Shown piece by piece: positions 1-5,675 of a stretch of DNA of 5,675 nucleotides. The stretch is taken from positions 1,289-6,963 of the forward strand of contig DLXL01000295.1 of NCBI GenBank assembly GCA_003448025.1, given 5' to 3'. Origin of the DNA: Saprospirales bacterium (lineage in GTDB: Bacteria; Bacteroidota; Bacteroidia; Chitinophagales; Saprospiraceae). The number at the start of each line of letters is the position of its first letter. Positions within the stretch are counted from its first letter, which is position 1. The notes under the pieces were generated by a model. That model had not been told where the DNA came from. It made no database searches and was given only the letters and a program-made list of their open reading frames with translations. A program made the translations under genes and the position numbers.

Positions 1-23
1 TAAACCCTATAAACTCCATAAAC
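1..23. repeat. Degenerate 9-bp tandem repeat after the receptor stop codon
   Basis: TAAAC recurs at 1-5, 10-14 and 19-23, an exact 9-bp period with variable filler (CCTA, TCCA, CAAA). In the direction of the receptor gene this reads as GTTTA words with G-rich spacers, starting 6 nt after its TGA. It is cut by the window edge, so the full extent is unknown. No hairpin or terminator is apparent. Confidence 0.5.
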
Positions 24-29
24 CAAAAA

Positions 30-2438
30 TCACTCCACCTTGACCCTTGACGTTTCGCTCTCGGAGCCGGTTTCACGCCGTCGGGAACCCTTAAGTTCCG
101 TGTTGCCAAAACGATAGCTGAAGGTCAGGCGCGCATTCCGGGTATCGTTTCGTTGTAAGAAGTTAAGTTCGATATTTTCGTAGTTCACATACACATCCGA
201 AAACTGGGTGTAAAACAGGTCGTTCAACGACAATGATAACCTGCCGCGTTTATCCCAGAAGGTTTTGGACACACCCAGATTTACGCCACCCATGGCGCCG
301 ATATCAAAAAACTCCTCGAGGAATTTGGTCATGTACCAGCCGCCAAATTCCACTTTGAAGTCGGCCGGCAGGTTAACATTAACTTGCCAATAGGCCATCC
401 AGTTCCATTTGCTTCTTTGAAAAGTGCCGCCGAGATAAGCTGCATCGTAGGAATTGAGAATGAACTGATTGCCGCCAAATCCGTCGATCCACTTTTTGTA
501 TTTGATGGGGAAATTTACTTCAAATGCCCAGCGTTCATATTCAGCCAGGTTGGCAGAAGTAGAAAAGGTTTTGGTGCCTTCTACCCTTGGTGCGTTTTCA
601 AAAATAACATCGTCGGTTTTGGCATAAGAAATCCGGATGAATGGCTGATTATCGTAAGTAAGTGCCAACTGACCATTGTTGGTAACCTCCGGAAGCAGGG
701 ATGGGTTACCCTGTTGGAAAGTGAGGGAGTCAATGAAAAAGGCAAAAGGATTTTGTTGCTGGAAGCTGGGGCGATTTACCCTCCGGCTGTAAGAAGATTG
801 CACCCCGAAATGCTTTCCAATTTTATACAAAGCACTGGCGCTTGGAAACCATTGCAAGTAATTCCGATCCAACACCTCAATGCCCGCTGTAGTGCCGCTA
901 ACAATGGTTTGTTCTGCCCGCAAACCAGCGTTCAGATCGAATTTGGACAGCTTTTTAGATAAGTTCAGGTATCCGGCATTGATGTTTTCTTTATACAGGA
1001 AGTCATTGGATTGACCCGGATCTACGGTAGTTCCGCGCAGGAACTCCAGATCGTTGTCAATGGTAGCGAAGCTGGTTTTAGCGCCAACATCCGCCTTGAA
1101 CGTGGAATCAAAGGGTAAAGAATAATCAAGTTTTCCGGCCAGAATATTGATGGGTTGATCTAATCGCTGCTCTGAACGGGACTCCGGAGAATTACCATCA
1201 TTCTGAAAAATGTTCAGCCGACTAACATTATCCAACATATACTGACTGTAATCTACATCTGCATTCAGAACATGGCCGGTTTTTGCGTTGAACTCATGGC
1301 GCATATTGAGGTTTCCAAACGCTTGAGTTCTATCCGTTTCTGAATTGTTTTGCGTGGTAAAGGAGCCTAGGAATTGATTGTTAGCTGCATCAAGTACATT
1401 AGTGACATTGGTTGATTGGCCTCCTCCCTTACGCTGAAAACCACGGAATAGCACACCAATAGTAGTTTTTGGGCTGACGAAATAATCAGCACCTGCACGG
1501 TAATTATGTACCTCAAATGCATTGGGGTTATAATTCGTTTGGTCATAGATTTCCGTACCGATAAAACGTTTTACCTGAATCACATTGAATGAGGTTCGGG
1601 TAGCATAACTATAGGAACCAAACAGGTTCCATTTGTTTTTCCGGTAGTTCATTGAAACGGAGGGGCTAAGCCGATAAAAACTTTGATCGTCAGTTCCGGC
1701 ATAAGCCAGGTCGTACCAGCTGCCGCCCGTGGTAAGTGCCACGTTTCCGTTGAATCCCAGGTTGGCGTTGCGTTTCAGGATGATATTGATAATAGCTCCT
1801 CCTGCAGCATCGAACTGTGCGCCGGGTTGGGTAATGAGTTCGATACGGTCAATTTGATCTCCGGGTAAATCGCGCAGCACCGCGTTCATATCCGCATATT
1901 GAGAAGGCTTGCCGTCGATCCAGATTTGCACACTGGAACTACCTGCCAGGGTAACCCGGTCCTGAATAACTATAACACCGGGCATTTTTTGCAGGATTTC
2001 AAGCGCAGAACCGCCGCTGGCCACCGGGCTGTCGCTCACATTCATGATCAGCCGGTCGGCTTTTTGTTCCAAAAGCGGACGTTTGGCTACTATTATTGCT
2101 TCATCAAGGATGTTGTTGGCGGGTTTAAGCGAAACATCAGCTGTTACATTTTTACTTTCTGTCAACACTTCAAATACTTCCGTTGTTTGTTCAGCATAGC
2201 CAACCATGGTTGCCTGAATGCGGTATTTACCTGGCGCTATCTGATCTAAGCGGTAATTCCCCTGCGCATCGCTGAGTGTGCCTTTTACCAAGCTGGAATC
2301 AGCGGCGTTCAGCAGGGCAACCGATACATAGCCGAGGGGTTGGCTGTTTTCGTCGGTAATGAGTCCGTTAACAGAAATTTGGGCGAATAGGGAGGTTTGG
2401 GCACAAAGTAGTGCGCACAGAAAGAACCATTTGTTCAT
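30..2438 (-). CDS. TonB-dependent receptor-like outer-membrane beta-barrel protein (OMP_b-brl_3 type)
   Basis: Predicted outer-membrane barrel with an N-terminal plug, for import or binding of an unknown ligand. Residues 1-19 are a signal peptide (hydrophobic core, then SLFA before Gln20). Residues 22-105 form a carboxypeptidase-regulatory-like beta domain (GLITDENSQPLGYVSV, then GNYRLDQIAPGKYRI). Residues about 111-222 are the plug, with ALEILQKMPGV, IWIDGKP and a GGAIINIILK end. The rest is the barrel, with the family hallmarks SRRVNRPSFQQQNPF (551-565) and GNPSLLPE (577-584), a last strand LTFSYRFG (771-778) and a charged tail rich in Arg, Ser and Glu. At 802 residues it is full length for the family. 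The ATG at 2438 fits the signal peptide; there is no Shine-Dalgarno sequence. It lacks the SusC signature features and has no SusD neighbour, so the ligand cannot be named. It is transcribed divergently from the lipoprotein/GH5 genes. Family call is strong; transport role is inferred. Confidence 0.93.
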   Translation of the reverse strand: MNKWFFLCALLCAQTSLFAQISVNGLITDENSQPLGYVSVALLNAADSSLVKGTLSDAQGNYRLDQIAPGKYRIQATMVGYAEQTTEVFEVLTESKNVTADVSLKPANNILDEAIIVAKRPLLEQKADRLIMNVSDSPVASGGSALEILQKMPGVIVIQDRVTLAGSSSVQIWIDGKPSQYADMNAVLRDLPGDQIDRIELITQPGAQFDAAGGAIINIILKRNANLGFNGNVALTTGGSWYDLAYAGTDDQSFYRLSPSVSMNYRKNKWNLFGSYSYATRTSFNVIQVKRFIGTEIYDQTNYNPNAFEVHNYRAGADYFVSPKTTIGVLFRGFQRKGGGQSTNVTNVLDAANNQFLGSFTTQNNSETDRTQAFGNLNMRHEFNAKTGHVLNADVDYSQYMLDNVSRLNIFQNDGNSPESRSEQRLDQPINILAGKLDYSLPFDSTFKADVGAKTSFATIDNDLEFLRGTTVDPGQSNDFLYKENINAGYLNLSKKLSKFDLNAGLRAEQTIVSGTTAGIEVLDRNYLQWFPSASALYKIGKHFGVQSSYSRRVNRPSFQQQNPFAFFIDSLTFQQGNPSLLPEVTNNGQLALTYDNQPFIRISYAKTDDVIFENAPRVEGTKTFSTSANLAEYERWAFEVNFPIKYKKWIDGFGGNQFILNSYDAAYLGGTFQRSKWNWMAYWQVNVNLPADFKVEFGGWYMTKFLEEFFDIGAMGGVNLGVSKTFWDKRGRLSLSLNDLFYTQFSDVYVNYENIELNFLQRNDTRNARLTFSYRFGNTELKGSRRRETGSESETSRVKVE

Positions 2439-2457
2439 GCGGGAGGAAGCAGGATTT

Positions 2458-2486
2458 TCATTAAACTTTCACAAAAAGTTTAATGA
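2458..2486. repeat. Perfect 12-bp inverted repeat, candidate operator or leader hairpin
   Basis: TCATTAAACTTT (2458-2469) is matched exactly by its reverse complement AAAGTTTAATGA (2475-2486) around the 5-nt spacer CACAA. It ends 19 nt before the start codon of the minus-strand receptor. The arms contain only two G:C pairs each, so an RNA hairpin would be modest and a dimeric protein-binding site is at least as likely. It is not part of any coding region and there is no poly-U tract that would make it a terminator. Function is inferred from symmetry and position only. Confidence 0.6.
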
Positions 2487-2528
2487 CCTGCAAAAGCGCG
2501 CGAAGGTTGCACCATTTAATTTTGCAGG
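2487..2528. repeat. 9-bp inverted repeat flanking a 24-bp core in the divergent promoter region
   Basis: CCTGCAAAA (2487-2495) and TTTTGCAGG (2520-2528) are perfect reverse complements separated by 24 bp. Each arm reads TTTTGC outward, one toward the receptor gene and one toward the lipoprotein gene, which is the 3' part of the Bacteroidota -7 element (TAnnTTTG). The left edge abuts the 12-bp inverted repeat at 2458-2486. It may reflect back-to-back promoters or a second regulator site; chance cannot be excluded for 9-bp arms at this spacing. Confidence 0.4.
2517..2524 (+). promoter_or_regulatory. Candidate Bacteroidota -7 promoter element for the lipoprotein/GH5 operon
   Basis: TAATTTTG matches the known Bacteroidota primary-sigma -7 consensus TAnnTTTG exactly and faces the plus-strand genes. 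No TTG/TTTG -33 element is visible about 20 bp upstream, so only half of the promoter is supported. If used, transcription would begin near 2531 and leave a leader of about 125 nt before the ATG at 2657. It is the only full match I found in the divergent intergenic region on either strand. Confidence 0.35.
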
Positions 2529-2656
2529 GCTGCTAACTCGATAAAATCAGTTGTTATTTGGACGTAAGGTTATGTTGGGAGGGTATTTGCTTTAATGAAA
2601 GACTTTTCCCCGGCATATTCGATTTCAATATCTCTAAAACAAAAATTGCCTTAACC

Positions 2657-2971
2657 ATGATTAAAAACGTATCTTTTCGTTTCGTTCTGGCTTGTTTGCC
2701 TTTATTTTTTGCCTGTTCTAAAACGGATGAGCCTACCTCCGCATGCGAGGCTGCGGTTACTGAATTCACGAGTGAAGCCTCCGGTTTTTTTGATTATTTT
2801 ACGGCCATTAATACCGAAACAGGGGCTTCATTGGTTTCCGGTAATGAGGTAACACTTAAGGTGGAGGGCGATTTTATCCGGGTGCTTGACTTTTCGATCA
2901 ACATTTGTCAGATCAAAGGGTATCAACTGGAGCATATTGGCCCGGGTAGAGTTTTGATCATTTACTTGTAA
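2657..2971 (+). CDS. Small putative lipoprotein of unknown function (104 aa)
   Basis: Not recognised. The N-terminus (MIKNVSFRFVLACLPLFFAC) is a lipoprotein signal peptide: basic start, hydrophobic core and a relaxed lipobox ending FFA-Cys20. The residues after the cysteine, SKTDE, resemble the lysine/acidic export signal that sends Bacteroidota lipoproteins to the cell surface, so surface exposure is possible. The mature part is about 84 residues, apparently beta-rich (EVTLKVEGDFIRVLDFS), with Cys30 and Cys84 as a possible disulfide pair, and it ends in a hydrophobic strand (RVLIIYL). The ATG at 2657 is chosen over an in-frame TTG at 2558 because the signal peptide starts here and the TTG extension would put 33 unrelated residues before it. 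There is no Shine-Dalgarno sequence; the upstream bases are A-rich. It is first in a probable operon, 27 bp before the next lipoprotein gene. Gene call is good, function unknown. Confidence 0.8.
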   Translation: MIKNVSFRFVLACLPLFFACSKTDEPTSACEAAVTEFTSEASGFFDYFTAINTETGASLVSGNEVTLKVEGDFIRVLDFSINICQIKGYQLEHIGPGRVLIIYL

Positions 2972-2998
2972 ACATCCGCTTTAGCGTGTCTCTGAAAA

Positions 2999-3472
2999 AT
3001 GAAATACCTGACGTTTTTGCTCGCATTTTCCACCTTTCTTTTGTCTTGCAAAAAGGACAGGGATTTTTCTGTTAATGCGCTGGCAATCAGTACCGTAAGC
3101 AATCTTTTGGTTGACCGCCAAACGCATTGGTGGCACAATAATGTATCTGATACCCTTCTGTTAAACAGTAATATCCAGTATGGCGCTTCTGTGGTATTTT
3201 ACCAAATCGACGGTTCAGATACGATCAACGTTTCGGATCAGGTATTGGATGATGCCAACAAAGCCCTGCTGTTCTGGGAAACCTCGGATCCTGGTGGCAC
3301 GATAGATTTTAAAGGCGCTTTTGAAGTCAGCCAGGGAACGCAGGCTTTTCTACAGTCTGCTCAGGCCGGCGGGCCTCATACGCTGGGGCTGAAACTGTTG
3401 TATCAGGCAGACCCTAATGTACAAACCGGCGATGTGGTACTGACGGCTTTTTTGCCTGTGGTGGTGCGGTAG
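2999..3472 (+). CDS. Putative lipoprotein of unknown function (157 aa)
   Basis: Not recognised with confidence. Residues 1-16 form a short hydrophobic signal and Cys17 closes a lipobox-like LLSC; the following KKDRD is typical of Bacteroidota lipoproteins and fits a surface-export signal. The mature chain of about 140 residues looks beta-rich, with alternating hydrophobic stretches (YGASVVFYQI at 61-70, HTLGLKLLYQADPN at 127-140, DVVLTAFLPVVV at 145-156) and no cysteine after Cys17. The pattern of a strand ending in a short acidic turn, then an LxLxYQADPN strand and a final hydrophobic strand, loosely recalls small Bacteroidota lipoproteins annotated as having a type 1 periplasmic-binding-like fold, but this is from memory and weak. 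It lies 27 bp after one lipoprotein gene and 34 bp before the GH5 gene, on the same strand, with no terminator between, so co-transcription is likely and an accessory role for the secreted enzyme is conceivable. Confidence 0.85.
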   Translation: MKYLTFLLAFSTFLLSCKKDRDFSVNALAISTVSNLLVDRQTHWWHNNVSDTLLLNSNIQYGASVVFYQIDGSDTINVSDQVLDDANKALLFWETSDPGGTIDFKGAFEVSQGTQAFLQSAQAGGPHTLGLKLLYQADPNVQTGDVVLTAFLPVVVR

Positions 3473-3506
3473 TTATTGATTAAACATATACCTAAACCAT
3501 ACACCT

Positions 3507-5618
3507 ATGAAAAACCTATGCCTCTTCTTTCTTCTCCTGTTTGCCGCCCAACTACCGGCCCAATTACCCAAAATCCTGATTCAGGACGGGGTGTTCCTGG
3601 ACGAAACCGGCGATTGTTTCACGCCGTTTGGCTATAATTATCTCGGCGATCCGGCGTTGCTGGAAGACGATTGGTTGACGAGCGAGGGCTGGAACCGGCA
3701 CCGGGAAAATTTCCGGGAAATGCGCGGTTATCAGGCCAATACCGTGCGTATTCATTTGCAATACAACCGCTTCATGACCGATGCGCACACACCGGACCTA
3801 ACGGCTTTCAACCGGCTGGCCGAACTGGTGCAAATGGCGGAAGAAGAGCAGCTTTACCTGCTCATTACCGGACTTTCGGCCTACCGCGCAGCTGATCAGC
3901 CGGCCTGGTACAACAACCTGGACGAAACGGGCCGGTGGGCCACACAGGCGCTTTTCTGGAGTAAAGTGGCGGAAACAGTGGGCGGTTCAGGCGCTGTTTT
4001 CGGGTACGATCTGATGAATGAACCCGTGATGAACGATACTACTACCTGGCTGCCCGGCGCCCCGTTTGGTGACTATCAGTTTGTGCAAAACCTGACCCGC
4101 ACACCCAATGGCAGAACTTTTGATCAGATAGTGCACCAATGGTCGGCACAAATGGTGCAGGCCATCAGGGCTAAGGATGCCGTTACGCCCATTACCACAG
4201 GGTTTATTGCCTGCGGGCCCGTAAAGCTGCTGAGTGCCGAGCTGGACTTCATCAGCACCCACACTTATCCATCGCCTAATACCGATCCGCCAAGCTTTTG
4301 CAGTATGCGCCTGGATGATCTGCTCCATTTGGTTGATATCAATCAGGATACCAAACCCTTTGTTATTTCCGAAATTGCCATGCTGGCGTCTTTTGCCGAA
4401 ACGGATTCTTTTATGCGCATGGCTTGCCCTCAGGTGAATGGCTGGATGAACCATTATCATGGCAAGCGACTGGAGGAATTTTCGGATACCAATTGGGTGG
4501 AGGTTTTTCAACGGTATAACCTCAACTGGTTTAAATCCCAATACAATCAGGCGCATCAATGTCAGGCTGCCTGCGGCGGGAATGTGGCTTGTTTGCCGGC
4601 GGCTGAACCAGACCCGCACCTCACTTTTCTTATAACAAAGGGTGGTGGGTGGAAGGATGAAAGCGGGTATGATCATGAAATACTCAATTATAACGTTGGC
4701 GGCGGAACAGGATCAGGTAATCAGCCAAGCGGGGCGCTGAATTTTTTCACCATTTTTAATGCGTTTCTTCAAATAGAAGACACAGAGCGTCTGCAATTCC
4801 GGAACGATCAGTCGTTTACCATCCTGATGATGGTGCATCCGCGTACAATGCCGTTTGGCACTCTGCTGGCGGCTGACGACAAAGATTTACTTGATGGAGA
4901 TGCGCCGGCGGCACGGGATGTGGTGCGTTTGGAGGTGAACGATTCGGGGTTGTTTGACGGCCAGGTGCCAAATGATGGTGTGTTTTATTTCACCTTCACG
5001 TACGGGCACGACAACAGCACGTTTTTCACTCCTTTAGAAAGACTGGAATCAGGTTGTTTTCAATCCAATGAATGGTATGCAGTAGCGGCTGTGTACGACC
5101 ACGGCAAAGATTCCAGCTATTTGTACGTGAACGGTCATTTGCAGGATCAGATAGCACATCAGATAACAGTACCCTGGCATTGCACCGGCCAAGCTATCTA
5201 TATTGGCAGAAACGATATTTACCAACCTGCTTTGCCTGTTTATTACAACGGGAAAATAGAATTTATCAAACTTTTCAACCGCGCACTGGCGCCTCAGGAA
5301 CTGGCCCCCTGTGCCACAACACCCAACAATGTGGTGTGTACAGAAGTGGTATCCATTGTGGATCCCGGTAGTCCTTCACCCATCAGTATTCAACCCAACC
5401 CTGCGCGTACCGTGGCTACCCTTACCTGGGATCAACATATTGAGCCAAATTCCATTTACCTGATAGACGTGGCAGGTCGTGTCCTTTACCATTGGGAAAT
5501 GGAATTGACCCAGCCCTACCAGCTACCATTACACAACTTGCCGGCCGGCATCTATAGCATACGAATCACCGATCGGCATGGAAGGGCTTGGGTGGAGAAG
5601 TTGGTGGTTGGTGAGTAA
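3507..5618 (+). CDS. Secreted GH5-type glycoside hydrolase with LamG-like domain and T9SS type A sorting domain
   Basis: Predicted extracellular beta-glycan or glycoconjugate hydrolase, 703 residues. Residues 1-18 are a Sec signal peptide, likely cut before Gln19. Residues about 28-350 are a GH5 (cellulase-fold, clan A) domain: FGYNYLGDPALLEDDW (41-56), the conserved Arg81 in TVRIHLQ, the acid/base Glu172 in YDLMNEP, His252 and Tyr254 in THTYP, and the likely nucleophile Glu289 in VISE. The 117-residue gap between the two Glu fits a retaining GH5. Residues about 378-600 are a LamG-like (concanavalin-fold) domain: WKDESGYDHE, ALNF, FTILMMVHP, EWYAVAAVYD, YLYVNG, IYIGRND and GKIEFIKLFNRALAPQEL. 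A Pro/Ser linker (619-624) leads to a T9SS type A C-terminal domain (625-703) with ISIQPNP, LPAGIYSIRITD and KLVV. His318 sits where relatives usually have Trp. The ATG at 3507 precedes the signal peptide directly. The enzyme family is firm; the substrate is unknown and the LamG domain may bind carbohydrate or only aid folding. Confidence 0.93.
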   Translation: MKNLCLFFLLLFAAQLPAQLPKILIQDGVFLDETGDCFTPFGYNYLGDPALLEDDWLTSEGWNRHRENFREMRGYQANTVRIHLQYNRFMTDAHTPDLTAFNRLAELVQMAEEEQLYLLITGLSAYRAADQPAWYNNLDETGRWATQALFWSKVAETVGGSGAVFGYDLMNEPVMNDTTTWLPGAPFGDYQFVQNLTRTPNGRTFDQIVHQWSAQMVQAIRAKDAVTPITTGFIACGPVKLLSAELDFISTHTYPSPNTDPPSFCSMRLDDLLHLVDINQDTKPFVISEIAMLASFAETDSFMRMACPQVNGWMNHYHGKRLEEFSDTNWVEVFQRYNLNWFKSQYNQAHQCQAACGGNVACLPAAEPDPHLTFLITKGGGWKDESGYDHEILNYNVGGGTGSGNQPSGALNFFTIFNAFLQIEDTERLQFRNDQSFTILMMVHPRTMPFGTLLAADDKDLLDGDAPAARDVVRLEVNDSGLFDGQVPNDGVFYFTFTYGHDNSTFFTPLERLESGCFQSNEWYAVAAVYDHGKDSSYLYVNGHLQDQIAHQITVPWHCTGQAIYIGRNDIYQPALPVYYNGKIEFIKLFNRALAPQELAPCATTPNNVVCTEVVSIVDPGSPSPISIQPNPARTVATLTWDQHIEPNSIYLIDVAGRVLYHWEMELTQPYQLPLHNLPAGIYSIRITDRHGRAWVEKLVVGE

Positions 5619-5621
5619 GGG

Positions 5622-5668
5622 GTCATTTGGGTCATTTAGGAGTCATTTTGAGTCATTTGGGTCATTTT
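5622..5668. repeat. Degenerate GTCATTT tandem repeat after the GH5 stop codon
   Basis: GTCATTT occurs five times, starting at 5622, 5631, 5642, 5652 and 5661 (steps of 9, 11, 10 and 9 bp), separated by two to four purine-rich bases such as GG, AGGA and TGA. It begins 3 nt after the TAA of the GH5 gene. The copies are imperfectly spaced, are too short and close together to be CRISPR repeats, and do not form a stem. It occupies nearly all the remaining sequence of the window. Confidence 0.8.
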
Positions 5669-5675
5669 ACCAACG

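Noticed and set aside
384..962. 192-codon open frame on the plus strand
   Set aside because: It lies wholly inside the receptor gene on the opposite strand, has no recognisable domain or signal, and the receptor reading is strongly supported by family motifs.
30..2438. SusC-type receptor of a polysaccharide utilisation locus
   Set aside because: No SusD gene is adjacent, and the sequence and length (802 residues versus roughly 1000 for SusC) fit the OMP_b-brl_3 type instead.
2439..2449. Purine-rich GGGAGGAAG as a ribosome binding site
   Set aside because: This reads GGGAGGAAG only on the plus strand, where no gene starts. On the receptor mRNA the sequence is CTTCCTCCC, the complement of a Shine-Dalgarno sequence, so it cannot act as one.
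2558..2656. N-terminal extension of the first lipoprotein from an in-frame TTG
   Set aside because: It would bury the lipoprotein signal peptide 33 residues inside the protein. The ATG at 2657 gives a standard signal with the lipobox cysteine at residue 20.
2554..2769. Small minus-strand open frame across the lipoprotein start
   Set aside because: It overlaps the signal-peptide coding region of a supported gene, and its translation is low-complexity and charged without any motif.
2977..2986. CGCTTTAGCG palindrome between the two lipoprotein genes as a terminator
   Set aside because: The stem is only 4 bp with a 2-nt loop and no T tract follows; too weak to support termination.
3987..4676. 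229-codon open frame on the minus strand
   Set aside because: It is antisense to the GH5 catalytic region, including both catalytic Glu codons, and its translation shows no family features.
5622..5668. CRISPR array or insertion-sequence end
   Set aside because: Repeat cores of 7 bp with 2-4 bp between them are far too short for CRISPR, and no transposase, terminal inverted repeat or target duplication is visible.

Overview
The window looks like chromosomal DNA of a Bacteroidota bacterium. Four things point there: an outer-membrane receptor with the carboxypeptidase-like domain, plug and barrel order typical of that phylum; lipoproteins with acidic or lysine-rich residues right after the lipid-carrying cysteine; a secreted enzyme ending in a type IX secretion (T9SS) sorting domain; and gene starts without Shine-Dalgarno sequences. 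Moderate GC and long multidomain T9SS cargo would suit the Saprospiraceae or a related group, but that placement is a guess.

Layout: (1) 30-2438, minus strand, a complete 802-residue TonB-dependent-receptor-like outer-membrane barrel protein of the OMP_b-brl_3 type, not a SusC. (2) 2439-2656, a 218-bp divergent intergenic region with two perfect inverted repeats, one of 12-bp arms and one of 9-bp arms, and one match to the Bacteroidota -7 promoter element facing right. (3) 2657-5618, plus strand, three closely spaced genes that are probably one transcription unit: a 104-residue lipoprotein of unknown function, a 157-residue lipoprotein of unknown function, and a 703-residue secreted enzyme with a GH5-type glycoside hydrolase domain, a LamG-like concanavalin-fold domain and a type A T9SS C-terminal domain. 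(4) Both window edges, directly after the stop codons of the two outermost genes, hold short degenerate tandem repeats with a period near 9 bp.

Working together (inference): the GH5 enzyme would be exported by Sec, cross the outer membrane by T9SS and act on a polysaccharide or glycoconjugate at the cell surface or outside. The two lipoproteins may be surface-anchored accessory proteins. The divergent receptor could take up a product or an unrelated ligand, but no SusD partner, other carbohydrate-active enzyme or regulator is visible, so this is not a recognisable polysaccharide utilisation locus. I found no CRISPR array, insertion sequence, tRNA, rRNA or defence system. The points most worth a second look are the paired inverted repeats, the His where this GH5 group usually has Trp, and the two orphan lipoproteins.
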